Assembly: GCF_041583835.1 (NCBI RefSeq)
Contig: NZ_JBFHFC010000005.1
Span: forward strand, 62,001 to 126,000
Origin: Thiomicrorhabdus sp041583835
GTDB lineage: Bacteria > Pseudomonadota > Gammaproteobacteria > Thiomicrospirales > Thiomicrospiraceae
Reading direction: 5' to 3'
Length of the DNA stretch: 64,000 nucleotides
A program made the position numbers and the translations under genes. The notes under the pieces are model-generated. The model ran no database searches and was not told the origin of the DNA. It saw nothing but the letters and a program-made list of their open reading frames with translations. Below, piece by piece: positions 1 to 8,211 of this stretch (position 1 is its first letter; each line of letters starts with the position of its first letter).

Positions 1-1
1 C

Positions 2-1357
2 TTATTTTCCGATACAGAACGACGTGAAAATCCGTCCCAACAAATCATCGGAACTGAAACGCCCGGTGATTTCCGAAAGGGCTTCCTGGGCAAGGCGAAG
101 ATCCTCGGCCAACAACTCGCCGGCGGCAAACGCTTCCAACTGATGCATACCGTTCTCGGTCCACTGTAAAGCGGTTTGCAAAGCATCCAAATGACGTTTA
201 CGCGCCATAAACACACCTTCACTGGTCTGCTGGTAACCCATAACGGTTTTCAAATGCTCGGTCAGCAAATTCAAACCCTGCTTTTGCTTTGCAGACAACC
301 AGATTACCGTGCGTTCACCCTGCTGTTCCACCATCGGTTCATGATTAATCAGATCAATTTTATTGCGAATCAACGTCACGGGAATGTGGCCGGGTAGCTT
401 ATCTAAAATAACCTGATCTTCCGGATGAATCTGTTCGCCGGCTTGCAGCATCACCAATACACGATCCGCATCATCCAACGCCCGCCAAGCACGCTCGATC
501 CCGATCTGTTCTACTTGATCGGTCGCCTCACGCACTCCGGCGGTGTCGAGGATGTGCAACGGCATACCGTCTATATTGATCTCTTCTTTAACGATGTCGC
601 GCGTCGTACCGGCGATGTCGGTAACGATGGCGCTTTCACGCCCCGACAAGGCGTTCAACAAACTGGACTTACCGGCATTAGGACGTCCTAGAATCACCAC
701 GGACATTCCTTCTCGCAAGAGCGCACCCTGCTGGGCGGATGCAAAGACGGCATGCAAACGGTCTAAAATATGACGTAATTGTCCGGCAACCTTGCCGTCG
801 GACAGAAAGTCGATCTCTTCCTCGGGAAAATCGATGGCGGCTTCGACGTAGATTCTCAATTGCGTCATCTCTTCAACCAACTGATCTACCTGCGCCGAAA
901 ATTCCCCTTGCAAAGATCGCAATGCCGAACGTGCCGCCTGGTCGGACGATGCTTCGATTAAGTCGGCAATCGCTTCGGCCTGCGCCAAATCGAGTTTGTC
1001 GTTCATAAATGCTTGCTTGGAAAATTCGCCCGGCTCTGCCAGGCGGGCGCCTAACTCGACCACTCGGTTTAAAATCCATTCCAATACGACCGGACCGCCG
1101 TGGGCTTGCAGTTCAAGCACATCCTCTCCGGTAAACGAGTGGGGGCCGGGGAAAAACAGTGCAATCCCCTGGTCCAAAACCTCATTCCGACTACCGTAAA
1201 AAGGACCGTAATGCGCGTAACGCGGCTTAGGTGTCCGCTTCAGGACGGTCTCGGCAATCTGCAGGGCATGCTTGCCCGAAACACGGACAATCCCTACACC
1301 GCCTCTTCCCGGGGCGGTCGCAATTGCGGCAATCGTGTCGTGATTTTCAAAATCCAT
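2..1357 (-). CDS. mnmE: tRNA uridine-5-carboxymethylaminomethyl modification GTPase MnmE
   Basis: With MnmG, MnmE modifies the wobble uridine (cmnm5U) of several tRNAs in the cytoplasm. The protein of about 451 residues has the N-terminal formyl-THF-binding domain (GRGGVGIVRVSG, residues about 16-27), a helical domain, an inserted G domain with P-loop GRPNAGKSS, DTAG and NKID, and the family's C-terminal CIGK with the catalytic cysteine. The reading frame also offers a TTG at 1369, but ATG 1357 has GGA seven bases upstream, so I chose 1357. It is last in the minus-strand rpmH-rnpA-yidC cluster, as in many gammaproteobacteria. A terminator (1385-1404) separates it from the preceding gene, so it probably has its own promoter or relies on read-through. 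Identification is secure. Confidence 0.97.
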   Translation of the reverse strand: MDFENHDTIAAIATAPGRGGVGIVRVSGKHALQIAETVLKRTPKPRYAHYGPFYGSRNEVLDQGIALFFPGPHSFTGEDVLELQAHGGPVVLEWILNRVVELGARLAEPGEFSKQAFMNDKLDLAQAEAIADLIEASSDQAARSALRSLQGEFSAQVDQLVEEMTQLRIYVEAAIDFPEEEIDFLSDGKVAGQLRHILDRLHAVFASAQQGALLREGMSVVILGRPNAGKSSLLNALSGRESAIVTDIAGTTRDIVKEEINIDGMPLHILDTAGVREATDQVEQIGIERAWRALDDADRVLVMLQAGEQIHPEDQVILDKLPGHIPVTLIRNKIDLINHEPMVEQQGERTVIWLSAKQKQGLNLLTEHLKTVMGYQQTSEGVFMARKRHLDALQTALQWTENGMHQLEAFAAGELLAEDLRLAQEALSEITGRFSSDDLLGRIFTSFCIGK

Positions 1358-1384
1358 AATGGGTTCCAAACAAATAATACAAAC

Positions 1385-1404
1385 AAAAAACGCCCTTACG
1401 GGCG
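1385..1404 (-). terminator. Rho-independent terminator after the 109-residue hypothetical gene
   Basis: Read on the minus strand, CGCCC pairs with GGGCG across a GTAA loop and is followed by a run of six T (plus-strand A run 1385-1390). It lies downstream of the gene at 1437-1766 and upstream of mnmE. Confidence 0.8.
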
Positions 1405-1436
1405 CTTTGGTAATAGGGTTCGGTCAAAGCCGACTC

Positions 1437-1766
1437 TTAGGCGACCGTTTGATAAACCGTGGTTTTCAAATCCGTCACATAACCCTTTTGAGAAAACTCT
1501 TCGATCGTCTTATCCAATTTCTTCTTGGACGTGAAGGTCATCTCTTCCGCTTCGCCGTTAATGCTGAAAGACAAAACGTATAACGGCTTGGTCTCGACGT
1601 CGCTCTGAGGCGCAGAGGCTTGAATAGCAGGAGCCGATCCGTTCTCCAAAGGCATATAACCGTCTTTGGTCTTGTAGCAAATCGGTTGCATACCGTCGGC
1701 AACGATGTATTCCACCTTGCCGTACATCGGATGGTCGGTACCCGGTTTCTGATAAGATAATTGCAT
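1437..1766 (-). CDS. hypothetical protein between yidC and mnmE
   Basis: A 109-residue soluble protein without signal peptide or membrane segment; I do not recognise the family. The N-terminal half is Tyr/Gly-rich (SYQKPGTDHPMYGKVEYIV) with a single Cys in QPICYKTKDGY. A Pro/Ala/Ser-rich linker (about residues 45-58) leads to a C-terminal half with a beta-strand-like LYVLSFSINGE and a lysine-rich helix. GGGAT lies six bases upstream of the ATG. It sits 38 bases after yidC on the same strand and is followed directly by a terminator, so it probably ends the rpmH-rnpA-yidC transcript. Codon use resembles its neighbours. It looks like a real gene, but its function is unknown. Confidence 0.7.
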   Translation of the reverse strand: MQLSYQKPGTDHPMYGKVEYIVADGMQPICYKTKDGYMPLENGSAPAIQASAPQSDVETKPLYVLSFSINGEAEEMTFTSKKKLDKTIEEFSQKGYVTDLKTTVYQTVA

Positions 1767-1804
1767 TCTCTATCCCTTTTTCTATCTAGATGCGCTGAGC
1801 GCGC

Positions 1805-3466
1805 TTATTTCTCTTCACCGGCTTCAATCTTCTTAGTGATGTACCACTGCTGGCTCACTGAAAGAATGTTGTTCACAACCCAGTATAGAACCAAACCGGC
1901 CGGGAACCACAAGAAGAAGAAAGTGAAAATAAACGGTAACGCTTTCATGACCTTCTGCTGCATCTCGTCCATCATCGCCGAAGGATTCAACTTCTGCTGT
2001 ATATACATGGTGATCCCCATGATGACCGGCAGAATGTAATACGGATCCTGTACCGACAAGTCTTCAATCCATAACATGAACGGAGCCTGACGCATTTCTA
2101 CCGAGTACAACAATACCCAGTACAGTGCGATGAACACCGGCATCTGAATGAAGATCGGCAAACAACCACCCAGCGGGTTGATCTTCTCTTCTTTATACAG
2201 CTTCATCATTTTTTGCTGGAAGATCGCCTTGTCGTCACCGTAGTTTTCTTTAAGCTGCTGAAGCTTAGGCTGGAACTTCTTCAAACGCGCCATAGAACGG
2301 TAAGAAGTTTCAGACAACTTATAGAAGACCAACTTGATCAACAAGGTTAGAAGGATGATCGCCACACCCCAGTTACCGACCAGACTATGAATATGGTTCA
2401 GCAACCAGAAGATCGGCTCGGCCAGGAACGTCAAGATACCGTAATCGATCGTCAACTCCAGACCCGGTGCGATATTCGCAAGCACGTCCTGCTTTTCCGG
2501 ACCGATATAAATTCTGGAACTCAATTCGCCGCTGCTGCCCGGTTCAACCGTCACTAAAGGTTCTACCACACCGACTGCATAGCGATCATCTCCTAACGCT
2601 TTCGCGTAGAAAGAGTTCTGTGCCTGCTGATCCGGAATAATCGCCGTCAGGAAGTATTGCTGAATCATCGCACCCCAACCGCCTGTGACCGCTTTACCGG
2701 TAACCGCTTGGGTATTCAAATCATCGAACGAATGTTTGACGTATTTCTCTTCCGCATTTCCGTCGTATAACACCGGACCGGTATAAGTATGCATCATGAA
2801 ATTGCTTTCAGGGTTGAAGCTGTTGCGCACCAATTGCGAATACAAACTACCGGACCAAGCCGTTTCAGTAGCGTTCTCAACCTTATAAGTCAACTCGACC
2901 ACATGGCTACCCTTCTTAAAGGTATATGCCTTAGTCACTTTCACGCCGTCCTGCTCCCAGGTCATCGGTACGACCAAGGTATCGCCGGTCATTTCGAAAC
3001 GATCCTGACTGACTTGGTAAACAGCTTTATGGTTCGGCGCCGGTAATTTTGCCGCAGCTTGAGTCGCAATCCCGTTCTGGGCAATATACAACAAAGATCC
3101 CGTATCGCTCATAATGTGGAACGGCTGACTTGGATCGTGGGAAGCGCCGTAATCCATTAGCTTGGCATCGCGAATATCACCACCGGCGGTATCAATGATT
3201 AAATCAAGCGTATCGGTCGTGACATGAACTCGCTGACCTTGCTGCATGGCCGTTTTTGCAGTTGGAACCGCAGTACTATGCGGCGTCGCCGTCGCATTAA
3301 CTCCTGGAACATCCGTAGGCGCTGCAACAGAAGCATTCGTTGAGCTTTCTACCTGAGCAGATGCTGCATTTTGTTCAACGGTCGGTGCATTGAATTGCAT
3401 CCATTGAAGCCAAATCCAAGTTAGCGTAAAGGCTAAAGCTAACCACCAGAACGATCTCATATTCAT
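1805..3466 (-). CDS. yidC: membrane protein insertase YidC
   Basis: YidC inserts and folds inner-membrane proteins, alone or with SecYEG. The 553-residue product has the proteobacterial layout. An N-terminal membrane anchor (residues about 4-22) is followed by a low-complexity Ala/Thr/Val linker (about 30-70) and a large periplasmic beta domain. The conserved insertase core then carries five membrane segments, including ...YKLSETSYRSMARLKK and NPLGGCLPIFIQMPVFIALY. The length is normal for Gram-negative YidC. The ATG at 3466 lies three bases after the rnpA stop, so the two are translationally close. The usual yidD gene between rnpA and yidC is absent here. Confidence 0.97.
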   Translation of the reverse strand: MNMRSFWWLALAFTLTWIWLQWMQFNAPTVEQNAASAQVESSTNASVAAPTDVPGVNATATPHSTAVPTAKTAMQQGQRVHVTTDTLDLIIDTAGGDIRDAKLMDYGASHDPSQPFHIMSDTGSLLYIAQNGIATQAAAKLPAPNHKAVYQVSQDRFEMTGDTLVVPMTWEQDGVKVTKAYTFKKGSHVVELTYKVENATETAWSGSLYSQLVRNSFNPESNFMMHTYTGPVLYDGNAEEKYVKHSFDDLNTQAVTGKAVTGGWGAMIQQYFLTAIIPDQQAQNSFYAKALGDDRYAVGVVEPLVTVEPGSSGELSSRIYIGPEKQDVLANIAPGLELTIDYGILTFLAEPIFWLLNHIHSLVGNWGVAIILLTLLIKLVFYKLSETSYRSMARLKKFQPKLQQLKENYGDDKAIFQQKMMKLYKEEKINPLGGCLPIFIQMPVFIALYWVLLYSVEMRQAPFMLWIEDLSVQDPYYILPVIMGITMYIQQKLNPSAMMDEMQQKVMKALPFIFTFFFLWFPAGLVLYWVVNNILSVSQQWYITKKIEAGEEK

Positions 3467-3469
3467 GAT

Positions 3470-3919
3470 TTAAACCTTTAATTCTTCTTTTTTTGCTTCT
3501 TTAATTCGGTCTTTTAAACCACTTTTTCGAATTTTTCTAACCAAATGCAAAAAGCTGTTATGCAGGGTCTTATTATCGATGTCTTGCGTCCCCTTGCGAC
3601 CCAAAACCACAATATCATACCCATTTAGGTCCTGCTTATGTAACCTAAATGCTTCTCTAGCCATTCTTTTTATTCGATTACGCCACACCGCACGCTGTAA
3701 TTGCTTTTTACTAATCGCTAAACCCAGTCTTGAATAGGCTTTTTGGTTTGGACGAACAATTAAAGTCCAGTGACGATTGGCAAATTTTTCTGCATCACTA
3801 AAGACGTGTTGAAAATCTTTGGGAGAGAGTAATCGTGAAGATTTTGAGAAACCGAATTTGGATTCTTGGGAAGGGGAGGATAAGTCCCGGTGAGCTTTAA
3901 ACTCGTCATTTGAATTCAT
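3470..3919 (-). CDS. rnpA: ribonuclease P protein component
   Basis: RnpA is the protein subunit of RNase P, which matures tRNA 5' ends together with the RNA subunit. The protein has the family start SSRLLSPKDFQHVF, the basic RNR-type helix (AVWRNRIKRMAREAFR) and the YDIVVLGRKG strand. The frame stays open to an ATG at 3952 (160 residues); I prefer ATG 3919 (149 residues), preceded by GGTGGG. Either way the product has an N-terminal extension of about 25-35 residues rich in Ser, Asp and Lys before the usual start, compared with about 119 residues in E. coli. The gene follows rpmH closely and precedes yidC by three bases. The start is uncertain; the family is secure. Confidence 0.92.
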   Translation of the reverse strand: MNSNDEFKAHRDLSSPSQESKFGFSKSSRLLSPKDFQHVFSDAEKFANRHWTLIVRPNQKAYSRLGLAISKKQLQRAVWRNRIKRMAREAFRLHKQDLNGYDIVVLGRKGTQDIDNKTLHNSFLHLVRKIRKSGLKDRIKEAKKEELKV

Positions 3920-3968
3920 AAACCCACCAGACTTGGTTTCTGTGTGTACCATCGCAGCACACCCAGAA

Positions 3969-4103
3969 TTATACAGTTAAGCGTTTACGTCCTTTTGCAC
4001 GACGAGCTGCAATAACTTTACGACCGTTTTTAGTCGCCATACGAGCACGGAAACCGTGAGTACGCGCACGCTTGATAACGCTAGGTTGGAATGTACGTTT
4101 CAT
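3969..4103 (-). CDS. rpmH: 50S ribosomal protein L34
   Basis: This 44-residue protein starts MKRTFQPSVIKRARTHGFR and ends RRAKGRKRLTV, the typical L34 sequence and length. L34 is a basic protein of the large ribosomal subunit that contacts 23S rRNA. I translated it directly from the minus strand: ATG at 4103, stop TAA at 3969-3971. It heads the rpmH-rnpA-yidC cluster, the usual arrangement near dnaA in Proteobacteria. A good sigma70 promoter candidate lies 46 bases upstream. Confidence 0.98.
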   Translation of the reverse strand: MKRTFQPSVIKRARTHGFRARMATKNGRKVIAARRAKGRKRLTV

Positions 4104-4424
4104 GTCAGTTGTCCTTAATTTCTAATTCCGAAAGCGGAAAAAACGGGAATTATATAGAGTTATCAAAGAGAAAACAAATATTTTTAGCAAATTAGACAAA
4201 TTCATTTCAAGATAATTCCTTTAACAAAATGAAGCGCTTACCCAATAAGTACGAACATTTCTTTATGTGCCGCCAACCCGAATCTTTAAAAAAATATTTT
4301 TTCGGCAAAAACAAGTTAACGTCATCCATCTTAACCATAAATTCATACTCCATGAAATCTATACCAATATAATAAATAAGATAACTGTCTTTTCACCAAA
4401 CTAAACACCGAATAAATTCAGACT
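4104..4424. other. 321-bp non-coding gap between rpmH and the TSUP gene
   Basis: This AT-rich, divergent intergenic region holds the rpmH promoter candidate (4149-4177) and, on the other side, the unassigned promoter of the plus-strand TSUP gene. I see no DnaA box matching TTATCCACA with at most one mismatch, no RNA gene and no small ORF with a ribosome binding site. In many Gammaproteobacteria oriC lies between rpmH and dnaA, but this gap itself does not look like an origin. Confidence 0.5.
4149..4177 (-). promoter_or_regulatory. candidate sigma70 promoter for rpmH-rnpA-yidC
   Basis: On the minus strand TTGTTT (4172-4177) is followed after 17 bases by TATAAT (4149-4154), an exact -10. It is correctly placed about 45 bases upstream of the rpmH start. 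No other gene would use it. Confidence 0.6.
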
Positions 4425-5228
4425 ATGCCAGAAACATTTCTCCTAGAATTCAGTATTTATATCATCACCGGCGCTTTTGTCGGTTTTGCGGCAGGGCTGC
4501 TCGGAATCGGCGGCGGCCTGATTATCGTTCCGGTACTGACTAGCGTATTCGCCTACTTTTTAGAGACCGAACAGATCATCCATCTGGCCATCGGAACCTC
4601 TTTGGCCACCATCCTGATTACCTCGCTCTCATCGGTCAAAGCACATCACGGTCACGAAGCCGTTCGCTGGGATCTGGTCAAACAACTGGTGATAGGCGTT
4701 CTAATCGGCGCTTTTTTGGGAGGCTGGAGTTCGCAGTTTGTCGCTTCCAATATCCTTGGATATCTCTTTGCAACCATGGAAGTGTTGATCGCCCTGAACA
4801 TGTTGTTGGCGATGAAACCCAGTCCGCATCGGGAAATACCGGGATTGGCAGGTAACACCTTTGCCGGCATCGGCATCGGCAGCCTATCCTCTTTAGTAGG
4901 AATCGGCGGAGGCACCCTAACCACGCCTTATTTAGTCTGGAACAATGTCTCGATGCACCAGGCCATCGCTACTTCATCGGCGGTCAGTTTACCCGTTGCC
5001 TTTGCCGGTACTTTCGGATTTCTGATTGGAGGACTGAATGCAGCAGACCTGCCTGCCTATGCCACCGGTTATATATATTGGCCGGCCTTTATCGGCATTG
5101 TTATCGCCAGCGTCTTTACCGCCCCCCTCGGAGCGAAACTGGCCCACCAACTTCCGGTCAGTCTATTAAAGCGAGGATTCGGTATATTTCTTCTGATACT
5201 CGCTGCTAAAATGCTGTTTTTTTCATAA
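4425..5228 (+). CDS. TSUP (TauE/SafE) family membrane transporter
   Basis: A 267-residue polytopic inner-membrane protein. It carries the two inverted-repeat glycine motifs of the TSUP family, GLLGIGGGLIIVPVL near residue 24 and SLVGIGGGTLTTPYL near residue 155, each opening a four-helix half. TSUP members export sulfite, sulfoacetate or similar organosulfur anions, or take up thiosulfate; the substrate cannot be read from the sequence. In a sulfur oxidiser an oxidised sulfur anion would be logical, but that is inference. It is oddly placed between rpmH and dnaA, directly upstream of the DnaA boxes. No terminator is evident between it and dnaA, so some dnaA transcription might come from it. 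Confidence 0.88.
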   Translation: MPETFLLEFSIYIITGAFVGFAAGLLGIGGGLIIVPVLTSVFAYFLETEQIIHLAIGTSLATILITSLSSVKAHHGHEAVRWDLVKQLVIGVLIGAFLGGWSSQFVASNILGYLFATMEVLIALNMLLAMKPSPHREIPGLAGNTFAGIGIGSLSSLVGIGGGTLTTPYLVWNNVSMHQAIATSSAVSLPVAFAGTFGFLIGGLNAADLPAYATGYIYWPAFIGIVIASVFTAPLGAKLAHQLPVSLLKRGFGIFLLILAAKMLFFS

Positions 5229-5287
5229 TTTTTGAATAAGTGCAAAATACCTTGTAAAAACAAATAATTACAGAACAAAAAAACGGG

Positions 5288-5351
5288 TTATCCACATAGC
5301 CGATTCACAGACTTATCCACAAAATCAGGCTATGAATTAAAGTTATTCACA
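5288..5351. promoter_or_regulatory. three DnaA boxes upstream of dnaA
   Basis: Exact TTATCCACA occurs at 5288-5296 and 5313-5321, and TTATTCACA (one change) at 5343-5351, all in the same orientation with 25 and 30 bp steps. They sit 134-197 bases upstream of dnaA. Such boxes serve either dnaA autoregulation or an origin. I favour autoregulation, because there is no long AT-rich stretch beside them and the strand-bias switch appears to be near 33.8 kb. A minor or ancestral origin here is not excluded. Confidence 0.8.
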
Positions 5352-5484
5352 GTTATACTTCTCCTTACGTTTTTAAACCTGCTGATTAAGCGGTTTAAAC
5401 AAGCAAAATTCCCCATATAAAAAACGGCTTAGCACAATTTTGTGAGGGAAGTTTTGTTCCAAAATTTAAACAAAGGATACGCTC

Positions 5485-6879
5485 TTGTCATCACTGTGGG
5501 CCCAAAGTCTTAAGCACTTAGAAAACGATTTGAACGATCAACAGTTTCATACCTGGATTCGTCCCCTTCAAGCCATTGAAGAGGATTCGGTTATTCGTTT
5601 ACTGGCACCCTCGTCATTTATCCTGGACTGGGTCAACAAGAAGTTGATGGACAACATCCGTCAGGCCGTCGCCATCGCCGCACCGATCAACACGCCGGAA
5701 GTCAAACTGGAAATCGGCGATTACGCGATTGAAACGATTGAATCACCTGAACAGACCGTACCACAACCTTTACAGATTAAGGAAGAGCGTCCGAAGACAA
5801 CAGCTAAAAACAAACCTCAATCCTCTGCTTCAAGCCAAACCGGCAGCAAGAATACGATTAAGCACGGATTGAACTCCAACTTTACCTTTGACACCTTTGT
5901 AGAAGGTAAAGCCAACCAACTGGCCGCTGCGGCAGCCCGTCAGGTTTCAGAAAACCCAGGCGGCGCCTACAACCCGTTCTTCATCTATGGCGGCGTCGGT
6001 CTGGGTAAAACCCACTTGATGCACGCCATCGGTAACCAGATGATGAAAGACAATCCGAATGCGCGCGTCGTCTATCTGCACTCCGAACGTTTTGTGGCTG
6101 ATATGGTTAACGCCCTTCGCCACAATAAAATTGACGAATTCAAACGCTTTTACCGCTCTTTGGATGCACTGCTGATCGATGATATTCAGTTCTTTGCCAA
6201 TAAAGAACAATCTCAAGAAGAGTTTTTCCATACTTTCAACACCCTGTTGGAAGGCAACAAGCAGGTAATTCTCACCAGTGACCGTTTCCCTAAAGAAGTG
6301 GACGGACTGGAAGACCGCTTAAAGTCCCGTTTCGGCTGGGGATTGACCATTGCCGTCGAACCGCCTGAATTCGAGATGCGTGTCGCCATCTTGTTGAAGA
6401 AAGCTTCTGAATTCGGCTTTATTTTGCCGGATGAGGTCGCTTTCTTTATTGCTAAACGTCTACGCGGTAATGTACGTGACTTGGAAGGTGCTTTAAAGAG
6501 GGTCGGAGCGTTTGCCCAGTTTACCCAGCAAACCCTGACGGTTGATCTGGTCAAAGAAGCCTTAAAAGATTTATTGGCCTTGCAACAGAAAATGGTCACT
6601 TTGGAAAATATCCAAAAGACCGTTGCAGACTATTATAAAATCCGTGTAGCGGATATTTTGTCCAAGAGACGTTCGCGTAACATTGCGCGACCAAGACAGA
6701 TGTCGATGGCGATCGCCAAAGAGTTGACCAATCACAGCCTGCCTGAAATTGGCGACGCCTTTGGCGGTCGAGACCACACGACGGTTTTACATGCGGTTCG
6801 CAAGATCAAAGAACTGCGCGAAACTGATCACCGCATGGATGAAGACTTTAACAGCCTAATTCGAATCATCACAAACTAA
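5485..6879 (+). CDS. dnaA: chromosomal replication initiator DnaA
   Basis: DnaA binds DnaA boxes, melts the origin and loads the helicase. The 464-residue protein shows domain I (SLWAQSLKHLENDLNDQQFHTWI region), a Ser/Thr/Lys-rich linker (about 95-130), an AAA+ domain with Walker A GGVGLGKTH near residue 170 and Walker B LLIDDIQF, and the C-terminal box-binding helix-turn-helix GGRDHTTVLHAVRKI. Translation begins at TTG 5485: AAAGGA lies seven bases upstream (5472-5477) and no in-frame ATG matches domain I. A TTG start fits weak translation of a dosage-sensitive protein. Three DnaA boxes upstream suggest autoregulation. dnaN follows 27 bases after the stop, probably in the same transcript. 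Confidence 0.98.
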   Translation: MSSLWAQSLKHLENDLNDQQFHTWIRPLQAIEEDSVIRLLAPSSFILDWVNKKLMDNIRQAVAIAAPINTPEVKLEIGDYAIETIESPEQTVPQPLQIKEERPKTTAKNKPQSSASSQTGSKNTIKHGLNSNFTFDTFVEGKANQLAAAAARQVSENPGGAYNPFFIYGGVGLGKTHLMHAIGNQMMKDNPNARVVYLHSERFVADMVNALRHNKIDEFKRFYRSLDALLIDDIQFFANKEQSQEEFFHTFNTLLEGNKQVILTSDRFPKEVDGLEDRLKSRFGWGLTIAVEPPEFEMRVAILLKKASEFGFILPDEVAFFIAKRLRGNVRDLEGALKRVGAFAQFTQQTLTVDLVKEALKDLLALQQKMVTLENIQKTVADYYKIRVADILSKRRSRNIARPRQMSMAIAKELTNHSLPEIGDAFGGRDHTTVLHAVRKIKELRETDHRMDEDFNSLIRIITN

Positions 6880-6906
6880 TTAAAATTAACGTAAAGAGTG
6901 CTTAAG

Positions 6907-8016
6907 ATGAAAATCAGTCTTTCTCGTGAAAACCTTCTAAAAGTATTGCAAACCGTCGGCGGTGTGGTCGAAAAGCGTCAAACCATGCCGATTCTTGGCA
7001 ACGTATTATTCGACGTCTTCCAAAACACCCTGACGGTGACGGCTTCCGACCTGGAAATCGAAACACGTGCACAGACCGAATTGGAAAGTTGCGAAGTGGA
7101 ACAGTTTTCGATCACGCTTCCTGCGATCAAGCTGATCAATATCGTACGCTCTTTGCCGGACGGTCTGACGATCGTACTTGATTTTGAAGGGTCGCGCTGT
7201 ACGCTTTCGGCGGGACGTTCGCGTTTTAAACTTTCGACTCTGCCGGCAGACGACTTCCCAACGATCGATCTGACCCAGACCGAGTTGTCGTTCTCAATGT
7301 CTCAGCACCAGTTAAAACAGCTTATCCAACATTCAAGCTTCGCCATGGCCAGCCAGGATGTTCGTTTTTACCTGAACGGTATGCTTTTCGACATCAACAA
7401 CCAGTCATTGCGTGTCGTTGCGACCGATGGACACCGTCTTTCAACCTGCTCGACCGAATTGGCAATCGACGGCTTGAATCCGACTCAGGCAATTTTACCG
7501 CGTAAAGGAGTCATGGAGCTGTCGAAACTGATCGGCGACGACGATTCGTTGATCCAGTTCTCGTTGGCTAAGAACTACCTGACGGTTCAATTTGAAGAAA
7601 CTGTTTTCACCTGTAAACTGGTTGACGGACGTTTCCCGGATTACCGCCGAGTCATTCCGCAACATAACGATCAAGTTGTGCAAACCGATCGCGAATTGCT
7701 TCGCAGTCTGTTGCAGCGTGCCTCAATTCTGTCTAACGACAAATTTAAAGGAATCCGCTTCATCCTGAATAACAACTTATTGGCGGTTAATGCCTCCAAC
7801 AGCGAACAGGACGAATCCCACGAAGATATGGCGATCGATTACACCGGACCGGATATGGAAATCGGTTTCAACGTCAGCTATATTCTCGACGTGCTGAACT
7901 CGATGCAGGAAGACTGCGTGACCATTCAGCTGAAAGACTCCAACAGCAGCTGCCTGATTGAATCCAATTCCGACGTCTGCCACTGCCAGCACGTTATCAT
8001 GCCGATGCGTCTGTAG
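6907..8016 (+). CDS. dnaN: DNA polymerase III beta sliding clamp
   Basis: DnaN forms the ring-shaped clamp that tethers DNA polymerase III and other repair enzymes to DNA. The 369-residue protein begins MKISLSRENLLKVLQ and contains MPILGNVL, ATDGHRLS and the conserved C-terminal VIMPMRL that forms part of the client-binding pocket. The frame extends to a GTG at 6898, but ATG 6907 matches the family start, with AAAGAG at 6893-6898 spaced correctly, so 6907 is preferred. It is co-oriented with dnaA and followed by two strong inverted repeats without a T run. Confidence 0.98.
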   Translation: MKISLSRENLLKVLQTVGGVVEKRQTMPILGNVLFDVFQNTLTVTASDLEIETRAQTELESCEVEQFSITLPAIKLINIVRSLPDGLTIVLDFEGSRCTLSAGRSRFKLSTLPADDFPTIDLTQTELSFSMSQHQLKQLIQHSSFAMASQDVRFYLNGMLFDINNQSLRVVATDGHRLSTCSTELAIDGLNPTQAILPRKGVMELSKLIGDDDSLIQFSLAKNYLTVQFEETVFTCKLVDGRFPDYRRVIPQHNDQVVQTDRELLRSLLQRASILSNDKFKGIRFILNNNLLAVNASNSEQDESHEDMAIDYTGPDMEIGFNVSYILDVLNSMQEDCVTIQLKDSNSSCLIESNSDVCHCQHVIMPMRL

Positions 8017-8073
8017 AACGGATTGATTTGATTCAATCCGTTCCAATCTTCTTGAGTCAAACTTACGTTTGAC
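8017..8073 (+). repeat. two consecutive inverted repeats after dnaN
   Basis: The first is a perfect 10-bp stem, AACGGATTGA (8017-8026) and TCAATCCGTT (8033-8042), with a 6-base loop. The second is GTCAAAC (8056-8062) and GTTTGAC (8067-8073) with a 4-base loop. Neither is followed by a T run, so this is not a standard intrinsic terminator. They could stabilise the 3' end of the dnaA-dnaN mRNA or act as processing sites before fieF. Confidence 0.6.
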
Positions 8074-8211
8074 CCAAGGAGCCGCCCGCACTTTTATTTC
8101 GGCAATATTTTATCCTTTTCAAAACCCCGTAAGCGGCTCGAACTCTATCCAACTCACACATGTTTTGGCTTAGAATACAGTTTCACTACCAACCAGCGAA
8201 CGTCAATTTTT

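Noticed and set aside
5288..5351. DnaA boxes near dnaA as the main oriC
   Set aside because: All three boxes point the same way, no long AT-rich stretch adjoins them, and sampled strand bias does not flip here. Best explained as dnaA autoregulation, though not excluded.
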